Positions 25,191-34,478 of a stretch of DNA of 64,000 nt are shown here, in pieces. Made by a program: the position numbers and the translations under genes. This stretch comes from Eretmocerus hayati (lineage: Eukaryota; Arthropoda; Insecta; Hymenoptera; Aphelinidae), in assembly GCA_029851415.1 (NCBI GenBank), contig CM056742.1, forward strand, positions 61,824,454 through 61,888,453, given 5' to 3'. Positions within the stretch are counted from its first letter, which is position 1, and each line of letters starts with the position of its first letter. The notes beneath the pieces were generated by a model. That model was not told the origin of the DNA. It saw nothing but the letters and a program-made list of their open reading frames with translations, and ran no database searches.

Positions 25191-27401
25191 ACCCGTCTAC
25201 CCGTGTGGATCCGTTTTGGTTCGTTTCGGTCGTTGTATCCGTGCGGACCCGGGTAACCGTGCGGACCCGTGCAACCTTGTTGCATCCATGCACACCCGTG
25301 TACCCGTGTTGCAGTGCAGACCCGTGCATCCGTGGGGACCCGTGCAACGTGCACACCCGTCTGACCGTGTGGATCCGTTTCGGTTCGTTTCCGTCATTGT
25401 ATCCGTGCAGACCCGTGCATCCGTGCGGACCCGTGCAACCATGTCTAGCCGTTTTGGATGTTCTTTCCGTCGCATCCGTGCACACCCGTGTTTCCGTGTG
25501 GATCCGTTTTGGTTCGTTTCGGTCGTTGTATCCGTGCAGACCCGTGCACACCCGTCTACCCGTGTGGCCGTACAGGACCGCGCATCCGTGCGCCCCCGTG
25601 CAACCTTGTTGCATCCGTGCGCACCCGTCTACCCGTGCGGCCGTTCAGACCCGTGCATCCGTGCGGACCCGTGCAACCGTGTCTAGCCGTATTGGATGTT
25701 CCGCACACACCCGTCTACCCGTGTGGTCCCGTTTTGGTTCGTTTCGGTCGTTGTATCCGTGCAGACCCGTGCAACCGTGCGGACCCGTGCAACCTTGTCG
25801 CATCCATGCACACCCGTCTACCCGTGTGGCCGTGCAGACTCGTGCATCCGTGCGGACCCGTGCAACGTGCACACCCGTCTGACCGTGCGGATCCGTTTTG
25901 GTTCGTTTCGGTCATAGTATCCGTGCAGACCCGTGCATCCTTGCGGACCCGTGCAACCGTGTCTAGCCGTTTCGGATGTTCTTCCCGTCGCATCCGTGCA
26001 CACCCGTGTACCCATGTGGATCCGTTTTGGTTCGTTTCGGTCGTTGTAACCATGCAGACCCGTGCACACCCGTCTACCCGTGTGGCCGTACAGGACCGTG
26101 CATCCGTGCGGACCCGTGGAACCTCGTCGCATCCGTGCACACCCGTCTACCCGTGTGACCGTGCAGACCCGTGCATCCGTGCGGACCCGTGCAACGTGCA
26201 GACCCGACTACCCGTGTGGATCCGTTTTGGTTCGTTTCGGTCATTGTATCCGTGCAGACCCGTTCACCTGTGCGGACCCGTGCATTCGTGTCTAGCCGTT
26301 TTGAATGTTCCATGCACACCCGTCTACCCGTGTGGATCTGTTTTGGTTCGTTTCGGTCGTTGTATCTGTGCTGACCAGTGCAACCGTGCCGCCCTGTGCA
26401 ACCGTGTCTAGCCGTTTTGGATGTTCTTTCCGTCACATCCGTGCACACCCGTGTACCCGTGTGGATCCGTTTTGGTTCGTTTCGGTCGTTGTATCCGTGC
26501 AGACCCGTGCACACCCGTCTACCCGTGTGGCCGTACAGGATCGTGCATCCGTGCGGACCCGGGTAACCTTGTCGCATCCGTGCACACCCGTCTACCCGTG
26601 TGGCCGTGCAGACCCGTGCATCCGTGTGGACCCGTGCAACTTGCAGACCCGATTACCCGTGTGGATCCGTTTTGGTTAGTTTCGGTCGTTGTATCCGTGC
26701 AGACCCGTGCATCCGTGCGGACCCGTGCAATCGTGTCTAGCCGTTTTGGTTGTTCTTCCCGTCGCATCCGTGCACACCCGTCTTGCCTCGTGGATCCGTT
26801 TTGGTTCGTTTCGGTCATTGTATCCGTGCAGACCCGTGCATCCGTGCACACCCGTCTTCCCTTGTCTATCAATTTCCAGTCGGTTCTGTCATCGGATCCG
26901 TGTTGACCCGTGCAACCGCGTGTATCTATTTCCAATCTTCTTGTCGTCGCATCCGTGCACACCCGTGTACCCGTGTCTATCCGTATTCAGTTGGCTCCGT
27001 CATCGGGTCCGTGCGGACCTTCGCCCAAGCTCTGCCCGTGGGTGTCCGTATCCGTGCACACTCGTCTACCCGTGTCTATCCGGTCTAGGTCGCTCCCGCC
27101 ACCGTATCTGTGCCAACCTATGCCCACGTTGCTGCCCGTTTCACATGTTTCTCCCTCCACATCCGTGCAGACCCGTCTACCCGTGTCCCTTCGTTTCGGC
27201 TCGTTCCCGCCATCTCGACCGTGCCTATTCCTACAACCGTGTCAATCCCTTCCGAATGTTTCTTCCGTCAATTCCGTGCAGACCCGTGTACTCGTGTCTA
27301 TCCGGTTTGAGTATCCGTGCGGATCCATCAACTCGTGTTCATCCATCCTAGGTCGCTTCCGCCATCGTATCCGTGCTAACCCGTGCCACCGCCTTCATCT
27401 G

Positions 27402-28029
27402 CCCTGCTGAAAATAATTTTGTGGGATCCCATGTGATCCCATGGGACTCCGTGGGACCTGGCCCTGGTACAAAACCTAATCTCTATATCTTGCAGGATTC
27501 GAAAATCTCTGAATTTTGCAGGATTTGGCACCGCAGACGTGCAGCATACAAGTTTCGAACATTATTCCTCCGGCTCACGAAGTGGTTGATACATGGGGAT
27601 TTAAGTAGATGCTACGTAGATTCTGATCTCGATCTTTGAGTGATTACGGATATGAATATTTGAAATCGACTGATAAGAGTGAAGGGATTGATTCTCGATG
27701 CTCGAATTTTTTACTTTCTCGGAGTATCAGTCGATTTCGAATATTCATACCCGTAATCATTCAGAGATCGAGATCAAAATCCACGAAGCATCCATCCTTC
27801 ACTCCCGATGTATCAACCACTTCGTGGGCCGGGGAAATGATGTTCGAAACTTGTATGCTGCACGTCTGCGGTGCCAAATTTTGCAAAATATAGAGATTAC
27901 ATATTTTACCAGGGCCAGGTCCCACGAAGTCTCATGGGATACCATGGGACCCCGCGGGATCCCATGGGATCCGGTGGGACCTGGTCCCAAGGGATCCCAT
28001 TGGATCCCACGAAATTATTTCCAGCAGGG
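27402..28029. mobile_element. 628-bp palindromic foldback element with CCCTGCTG ends
   Basis: The element starts CCCTGCTGAAAATAATTTTG and ends with the complement of CCCTGCTGGAAATAATTTCG. Nearly its whole length is an imperfect palindrome folding at about 27,690-27,705; for example GCACCGCAGACGTGCAGCAT near 27,530 pairs with the block near 27,860. Repeated TGGGATCCCA words lie near both ends. It interrupts the CCGTG array, which resumes at 28,030. I see no clear target duplication. Its termini match those of the larger foldback element at 40,957-56,825. Confidence 0.85.
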
Positions 28030-28137
28030 TCTTTCACATGTTCTTCCCTTCGCATACGTGCAAACTCTCTACCCATGTCTATCCGTTCCGGGTCTTTTCC
28101 GCCATCGTATTCGCGCACCCGTGTCTATCCGTTGAAG
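28030..28137 (+). repeat. Continuation of the CCGTG array beyond the inserted palindrome
   Basis: The sequence returns to array-like words (CACATGTTCTTCCCTTCGCA, ACCCATGTCTATCCG, GCACCCGTGTCTATCCG) right after the palindromic element and ends at about 28,137. This shows the palindrome was inserted into the array. Confidence 0.75.
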
Positions 28138-28203
28138 TGAACTTACGTGGCTAATCATATTTTGACTCTAATGTCCAGACAGAGAATAATGGAGGTTGTG
28201 ATT

Positions 28204-28592
28204 TTAAGGGTATGCAGTAGCCGTGCAGCACGGCCGTAAAGTTCCATTCACCACTTATGTGAAAAATTTTATGGTACAAAGTTTGAGATGAGTTGTCTAG
28301 TTATGGCTATCATCCGATTTATTCTCGACAACTCAATGTTCAGCCCAAATGATTAGATTATTGCAGAAAAGTGGGAATCACTGGGCGCCTGGGACATCCT
28401 AACCTATAATATACACACATTTTTGTTCCAAGAATACTCAAATTCTTTTGCGATTTGGGCTAAACGACGAGTTGAGCCATTCAAGTTGGATGATAACAAG
28501 TGTAGCACAACTCGTCGTTTAGCCCAAATCGCAAAAGAATTTGAGTATTCTGGGAACAAAATTTAGGTTGCACGGCTACCGCATGGCCTTAA
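28204..28592. mobile_element. TTAA-flanked MITE with an internal hairpin
   Basis: The ends are TTAAGGGTATGCAGTAGCCG (28,204) and the complement of TTAAGGCCATGCGGTAGCCG (ending 28,592), inverted repeats beginning with TTAA on both sides. Inside, 28,421-28,474 and 28,508-28,562 form a near-perfect hairpin of about 54 bp with a 33-nt loop. There is no coding frame. TTAA target duplication is typical of piggyBac-type elements, so a non-autonomous piggyBac-like MITE is a reasonable guess, not proven. Confidence 0.7.
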
Positions 28593-29206
28593 TGCTGTTC
28601 TTGGACTAGTTCTGGAGTACACTGTCGACACTCAGCACGCTGAGCACTTTGTGAAGACCACATACTCTGGCCGTGCTGAAATGATGAACTTTTTGAATTG
28701 ATCTGAATCCAGGTATGCTAAGATTGCTCAGTGTCGACTACGAATTCCAGTCTTAGGATATTATTATTTTGGCTCTTCTGAATCTTCATCTCCCAAGGCT
28801 CTACTGCAAAAGTCGTCATATGCCTTCCGCGACCATGTCCCTGTTTACCTCCCGCTATAACTATCGCCGTCCAAGATTAGATCTCACAGTGTAATCCATG
28901 ATGAATCCAAAAAAGCAACACGAGAAATTCCTAATTAATCATTTATTAGAGGTGCAGATTGGCGCATCCAAATCAGTAGGGAGGTATTATACATATACTA
29001 TTTACATTTCATCATATACATTGCAAAATTCGGCGAAAATATTTCGGAAATACAGATCTCAGTTATATCACAATTCAATATACAATTTATCCAAACACAC
29101 CTTAGTTTTTGGACTTTTCAAGTATTGACTGATATATCGATAAAGTCCTAGGAACCTCACATTCTCGTGAAGCATGAACTAATGATCTTAAGAGTTAATT
29201 AACTCA
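28593..29206. other. No gene seen between the MITE and the AT-hook open frame
   Basis: The sequence is AT-rich, with short overlapping frames only. It belongs to the unique core between the two CCGTG arms. No motif is recognised. Confidence 0.5.
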
Positions 29207-29764
29207 TTACAATCGAGCCTTTTTAGGTTTGCTTTTATGAGCGTTCATTTCTTTCCAAACGGGGGTGGATCGAGATTTCTTTGGTCTGCCTCTCTGTTTC
29301 GGACTTTTTGGCATCAATAAAGATCCAGAAGGATCATCATCTTCTTCTCTTGATGATGCATCTGTACGAGGCGAGTCATCCAAAATGATATGCGTGTACT
29401 TGCTGTCATTCCAAATGTCTCGGACATTCTCCAAAGTCTTCCTGATTCCTGACGGGTCGTCACTCCTCTCCATAACTTTCTGGATCTTATCCAGAATCAA
29501 TTGAATGTCTTTCCTCTTCCTAGGAACACTCCAGGAATTGTCATATTTTGTGATTGCCAAGTTCCAGTCTTCTAGTTTCTGTTGTAAGAATTCAAAGTTC
29601 GGTTTCGCATCGCTATTTTCCACTCGGATTGAAGTATCTGTCGACCAGTAATACCACATCTTCTGCAGCGAAGCAAATTTAACCTGGTACTCTTCCTTGC
29701 AAGCTAGACTCGCGATTTCTGTAGAAAATCGCGGAAATAGGGTAATTTTCAGGATGTGTGCCAT
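29207..29764 (-). CDS. Hypothetical 185-residue acidic/basic protein with AT-hook-like motif
   Basis: This is the best candidate for a non-transposon-type open frame in the window. It starts with ATG at 29,764 and ends with TAG at 29,207. The first half is rich in aromatic and charged residues (MWYYWSTD near residue 37). The middle is predicted helical and charged (DIQLILDKIQKVMER near 86). Near residue 130 there is an acidic stretch (SSREEDDDPSG), followed by KQRGRPKKSR around 155-164, which resembles an AT-hook or nuclear localisation signal, and a lysine-rich C-terminus. I recognise no catalytic domain and cannot name a family. It lies in the core between two inverted repeat arms, so it may be the remains of a protein carried by that element. 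It could also be a 3' exon or a chance frame. Confidence 0.4.
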   Translation of the reverse strand: MAHILKITLFPRFSTEIASLACKEEYQVKFASLQKMWYYWSTDTSIRVENSDAKPNFEFLQQKLEDWNLAITKYDNSWSVPRKRKDIQLILDKIQKVMERSDDPSGIRKTLENVRDIWNDSKYTHIILDDSPRTDASSREEDDDPSGSLLMPKSPKQRGRPKKSRSTPVWKEMNAHKSKPKKARL

Positions 29765-29868
29765 TTGGCTACCACGTGGGTGTGAGTGTTAGTAAATCTT
29801 GCGTGGGTAACTAAAGGTTAAAGCTTCATCAAATATACCTGGGCAACACTCAGTGTTTCTGAAGGAGT

Positions 29869-30192
29869 ATGATGTGTCAATTACAAATACGCAAAGTGTT
29901 TATAGTATCGGGAACAGATCTCTTTCAGGAATCAAAGGCTCAGAAAGAGGGTTTCGTGCAATTCTGTGCTCGAGTATTGGTCGAACAGCAGAACGATCCA
30001 GATAAATGTTGTAGCGCTTCCGAATACGGAGAAAATGAGCTGAGATACCGTAGCCCCGTTGTCCTACGGACGAAAAACTGTATAGCGCATTTTATTGGAA
30101 ATGAGATGAAAAAATCACCGTGTAGATCTAATAATCCTCTATGTAACAAAGCTCATAGAATGTTTCTATTAAATATAGTTGTTTTTAACTAA
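29869..30192 (+). CDS. Short hypothetical open frame, 107 residues, weak
   Basis: This ATG-to-stop frame lies in the same core as the AT-hook-like frame, on the opposite strand, 105 bp from that frame's start. Its protein has seven cysteines, no signal peptide, no repeats and no motif I recognise. Length and context do not separate it from a chance frame. If the core carries genes, it would be divergent from the 185-residue frame. Confidence 0.15.
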   Translation: MMCQLQIRKVFIVSGTDLFQESKAQKEGFVQFCARVLVEQQNDPDKCCSASEYGENELRYRSPVVLRTKNCIAHFIGNEMKKSPCRSNNPLCNKAHRMFLLNIVVFN

Positions 30193-30296
30193 AAAATAAA
30201 CATTGTTATGCGGATCCACGGGATTATGCTCCAATTCTCGCCAAGGATACCGTAAGACGCTAATCCTATGCAAAAACTCGTAGGCACAGCACAAAA

Positions 30297-30662
30297 TCAC
30301 TTACGGTGTTTTTGCAGAGGATGGAACCGCAGCGGTCGCCCGCGCATACGCGACTTGTTGCCGTGATAGTAACATGTCGGAGTGACTCGCGGTTTATTGC
30401 AATCTTGCATAGGATCAGTTCCAGTCGGTAAACCGTATGTCATGTACCGCAGAAATATTTCCGCGGTATTCTTGGGCCCATAGGATTTGTATGCGGCAAA
30501 ATGCCGCAAGATCCTTTTTGCTCCCTCTGAAGAGTGAACTGTGATTCTCTGAAGAAAAACCCCAGCAAAATTTTGACGAAATTCCCCACTGAATCCAATA
30601 TTTTCATAAAGAAAAATTCGTTTATCTAAAGAATACCTCGAAGATTTTTCTCCTCTCACCAA
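30297..30662 (-). CDS. Short hypothetical open frame, 121 residues, weak
   Basis: The frame starts at 30,662 and ends at 30,297 on the minus strand, in the core between the CCGTG arms. The protein is basic, ends in an Arg/His/Lys-rich tail containing MRGRPLRF (faintly AT-hook-like), and matches nothing I know. It is upstream of, and on the same strand as, the 185-residue frame, about 530 bp away, so an exon relationship is conceivable. I did not find convincing splice sites that would prove it. Confidence 0.2.
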   Translation of the reverse strand: MVRGEKSSRYSLDKRIFLYENIGFSGEFRQNFAGVFLQRITVHSSEGAKRILRHFAAYKSYGPKNTAEIFLRYMTYGLPTGTDPMQDCNKPRVTPTCYYHGNKSRMRGRPLRFHPLQKHRK

Positions 30663-31629
30663 AATCTATCGATTCTAGGTGACAGTTTCCTTCCCGATAG
30701 CCCCCGAAATCTGTTAGAGACCCATCATCCCTGCCCTTTGACTGCGCGCACGCATGTCCGTGTGGGTGTGTGTTGTTTTCTACCGGACACGTTTCGTCAT
30801 CCTACCATTCACCCGAACAATTTCTAGTTCTCTACAAATTGTAGGGAGCCCAGTGATTTGGCAGTTCCCACTTCCCAGTCAAAAGAAACAAGAAATGTAC
30901 TCGTTATTAGAGTCCTGAGAACGAGCATGGAAAGATTGTAAACGAAAAAAAAATTATTTCATGTAATATTACATCAGGCATGAATTTAATTGTTTATGTC
31001 ATTTCAAGATAAATCTCATGATATGTTTATCTCATTCTTCTGAAGCCAGTGTCTGATCAATTTTTTGATCGAATCCTTGTTACTTTTACTAAGGAGGCCT
31101 TTTACTAACTTTCATGTGTTGAGGTAGTTGATTGGAATAATTTCTTGCACTATACGTAATTCTTTTCTTTTCAACATTTAGCTTGACAGTACGGATGCGC
31201 AAAGCTTTGAATTTGGTGCAACTCTTAGGCTTTAGGAATTCACTTTGCATACTACTGAACTTCATCAATGGAAAATTCATTATTTTATTTCATCGCGGTA
31301 TTTCTGGTTCTACGTGACCAATTGGCTTCATTCTTCTTTTCATCTAGGGTAGCTTGAGAAAAAAAAACGTAATTGGCTGGTTATATTCTCAGGTTCCTCT
31401 TCATTTAGTAGTTATATTCTGACATATTAATAGATAATGGCCATAATAGATAATGGAAGGCGTGTGCAGGTTATGAACAATTAGCTCTCAAAAATCGCCT
31501 GTGATCGCCTGAGACTCACGATCTTATTCTTACGCCGGTTTCTGATATTTGCGTGTGACCAAGAAGAACTGGAGAACTGATTCGAGACTGATGATTGGGC
31601 AATTCCAGCATATCTAATCGCTAAACGCA
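30663..31629. other. No gene seen; AT-rich inner flank of the right arm
   Basis: The sequence is AT-rich with short frames only (at most 63 codons). No inverted repeat or motif was found that links it to the arms. Confidence 0.5.
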
Positions 31630-34063
31630 TAGACACGAGTGGACGAGTCTGCGCGGATCTAACGAGCAGAACCAGCGACCCAAAACGGATATACACGGGT
31701 AGACGGGTGTGCGCGGATGGGACGGGAAGAATATTGAAAACGGATAGACACGGTTGCACGGGTCCGCACGGATCCGATGACGGAGCCGACTGAGAACGGA
31801 TAGACACGGATAGACGGATGTGCACGGATGCGACGGGGAGAATACTGAAAACGGATAGACACGGTTGCACGGGTCCGCACGGGTCCGATGACGGAGCCGA
31901 CTGAAAACGGATAGACACGGATAGACGGATGTGCACGGATGCGACGGGGAGAATACTGAAAACGGATACACACGGTTGCACGGATCCGATGAGGGAGCCG
32001 ACTGGGAACGGATCGACACGGGTAGACGGGTGTGCACGGATGCGACGGGAAGAATATTGAAAACAGATAGACACGGTTGCACGGGTCCGCACGGGTCCGA
32101 TGACGGAGCCGACTGAAAACGGATAGACACGGATAGACGGATGTGCACGGATGCGACGGGGAGAATACTGAAAACGGATACACACGGTTGCACGGATCCG
32201 ATGAGGGAGCCGACTGGAAACGGATCGACACGGGTAGACGGGTGTGCACGGATGCGACGGGAAGAATATTGAAAACAGATAGACACGGTTGCACGGGTCC
32301 GCACGGATCCGATGACGGAGCCGACTGGAAACGGATGGACACGGGTAGACGGGTGTGCACGGATGCGACGTGAAGAATATTGAAAACGGATAGACACGGT
32401 TGCACGGGTCCGCACGGGTCCGATGACGGAGCCGACTGGAAACGGATGGACACGGGTGGACGGGTGTGCACGGATGCGACGTGAAGAATATTGAAAACAG
32501 ATAGACACGGTTGCACGGGTCCGCACGGATCCGATGACGGAGCCGACTGGAACCGGATGGACACGGGTAGACGGGTGTGCACGGATGCGACGTGAAGAAT
32601 ATTGAAAACGGATAGACACGGTTGCACGGGTCCGCACGGGTCCGATGACGGAGCCGACTGGAAACGGATGGACACGGGTAGACGGGTCTGCACGGATGCG
32701 ACGGGAAGAATATTGAAAACAGATAGACACGGTTGCACGGGTCCGCACGGATCCGATGACGGAGCCGACTGGAAACGGATGGACACGGGTAGACGGGTGT
32801 GCACGGATGCGACGTGAAGAATATTGAAAACAGATAGACACGGTTGCACGGGTCCGCACGGATCCGATGAGGGAGCCGACTGAAAACGGATCGACACGGA
32901 TAGACGGGTGTGCACGGATGCGACGGGAAGAACATCCAAAACGGCTAGACACGGTTGCACGGGACCGCACGGATGCACGGGTCTGCACGGATACAATGAC
33001 CAAAACGAACTAAAACGGATCCACACGGGTACACGGGTGTGCACGGATGCGACGGGAATAACATCCAAAACGGCTAGACACGGTTGCACGGGTACGAGGA
33101 TATACAGTGGTGCACGGGTCCGCACGGATACAATGACCGAAACGAACCAAAACGTATCCACACGGGTAGACGGGTGTGCACGGATTTGTCAAGAAGAATA
33201 TCGAAAACGGATACACACGGTTGCACGGGTCCGCACGGATCCGATGAGGGAGCCGACTGATAACGGATAGACACGGGTGGACGGGTGTGCACGGATGCGA
33301 CGGGAAGCACATCCAAAACGGCTAGACACGGTTGCACCGGTCTGCACGGATACAATGACCGAAACGAACCAAAACGGATCCACACGGGTACACGGGTGTG
33401 CACGGATGCGACGGGAAGAACAACCAAAACGGCTAGACACGGTTGCACGGGTCTGCACGGATACAATGACCGAAACGAACCAAAACGGATCCACACGGGT
33501 ACACGGGTGTGCACGGATGCGACGGGAAGAACTTCCAAAATGGCTAGACACGGTTGCACAGGTCTGCACGGATACAATGACCGAAACGAACCAAAACGCA
33601 TCCACACGAGTACACGGGTGTGCACGGATGCGACGGGAAGAACATCCAAAACGGCTAGACACGGTTGCACGGGTCTGCACGGATACAATGACTGAAACGA
33701 ACCAAAACGGATCCATACGGGTAGACGGGTGTGCACGGATTTGACAAGAAGAATATTGGAAACGGAATCACACGGTTGCACGGGTCCGCACGGATCCAAT
33801 GACGGAGCCGACTGAAAACGGATAGACACGGGTAGACGGGTTTGCACGGATACACGGACCTGCAGGGATGCGCCCTTCAGCTCAGGGCATGAAACGGATC
33901 GGCACGGGTAGATGAGCTTGCAAGCACACGGAAGTTCACGGATAAACAGCTGCATTTGCTTCACAACTCCTCACGGACACGCATGGAACACGTGGTTTCT
34001 TACCTCATTTTGGCTCATTTCTTACACGGATATACACGGAATGACTGCGAATAACCGGGGCCA
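31630..34063 (-). repeat. CCGTG-rich tandem array, right arm, inverted relative to the left arm
   Basis: Read on the minus strand this is the same family as 20,581-28,137. The inner part (about 31,650-32,930) is made of the second unit type, 111 bp long (GAATATTGAAAACGG recurs at 32,264, 32,375, 32,486, 32,597, 32,708 and 32,819), with some 101-bp units at 31,950-32,264. The outer part (about 32,930-33,870) is made mainly of the first type, also about 111 bp, carrying AAAACGGCTAGACACGG. It ends at about 34,060 with the complement of GGTTATTCGCAGTCATTCCG, the same start as the left arm. Open frames of up to 500 codons are by-products of unit lengths that are multiples of three. Confidence 0.9.
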
Positions 34064-34478
34064 TAAAATAATTTAAAAAAACATTTTAAAAATTCGCTTT
34101 TATGTGAACCGTTAAGCAAAATTGCATGTCAAAATTTGAAGAAAATGAAAACTGTTATCTATGTTCCTGTCATAAACAGAGAGTAAGTCAGTTGACGTCC
34201 AGCTTCACGAATTCCATAATTTCAAGATATCAAAATGGTAAAAACGTGGGTTGATTAGTGAAAACTACTCTTGATGTGTCAAGTTTACAACCCACGCTTT
34301 TACCATTTTGATATCTTGAAATTATGGAATTCGTGAAGCTGGACGTCAACTGACTCACTCTCTGTTTATGACAGAAACATAGATAACAGTTTTCATTTTC
34401 TTCAAATTTTGACATGCAATTTTGCTTAACGGTTCACATAAAAGTGAATTTTTAAAATGTTTTTTCAAATTATTTTAT
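34064..34478. mobile_element. 415-bp near-perfect palindromic MITE
   Basis: Left arm 34,064-34,253 and right arm 34,288-34,478 are complementary along almost their whole length, with a loop of only 34 nt. Internal blocks such as CAAGATATC, GAATTCGTGAAGC and TGTGAACCGTTAAGC pair exactly. The ends are TAAAATAATTT and its complement, which suggests a TA target. There is no protein-coding content. It sits immediately at the outer edge of the right CCGTG arm. Confidence 0.85.

Larger units (their letters stand above)
20581..27401 (+). repeat. CCGTG-rich tandem array, left arm, units of about 129 bp and variants
   Basis: After a unique start (GGTTATTCGCAGTCGTATTC at 20,589) the sequence is built from short CCGTGCA/CCCGTG words. 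These are grouped into a larger unit running through TGGATCCGTTTTGGTTCG, GTTGTATCCGTGCAGACC and TAGCCGTTTTGGATGTTC. Full units are about 129 bp (starts near 21,145, 21,274 and 21,388-21,517), and several are shorter. From about 26,860 the units change to a second type containing TCTATCCG...TTCAGTCGGCTCCGTCATCG, then decay. Stop triplets are rare and unit lengths are mostly multiples of three, so frames up to 686 codons stay open on both strands. They show no resemblance to known proteins and are treated as non-coding. Confidence 0.9.
20581..34063. mobile_element. Candidate giant foldback-like element with tandem-repeat arms
   Basis: Two arms of the same CCGTG-type repeats face each other. The left outer edge reads ATGG-4N-GGTTATTCGCAGTC and the right outer edge, read inwards on the minus strand, also reads ATGG-4N-GGTTATTCGCAGTC, followed in both by TCCGTGTA-type sequence. 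Each arm then runs through first-type units and later second-type units towards a unique core of about 3.5 kb. This order is what is expected of one element with long tandem-repeat inverted ends, as known for Drosophila Foldback elements with inserted NOF sequence. The left flank is satellite but the right flank is not, and I found no target duplication. Two independent copies in opposite orientation remain possible. Confidence 0.5.

Noticed and set aside
20581..34063. Calling the giant paired arrays a proven single transposon
   Set aside because: No target duplication was found, and the right flank is not satellite as it should be after simple insertion into the array, so it is reported only as a candidate.
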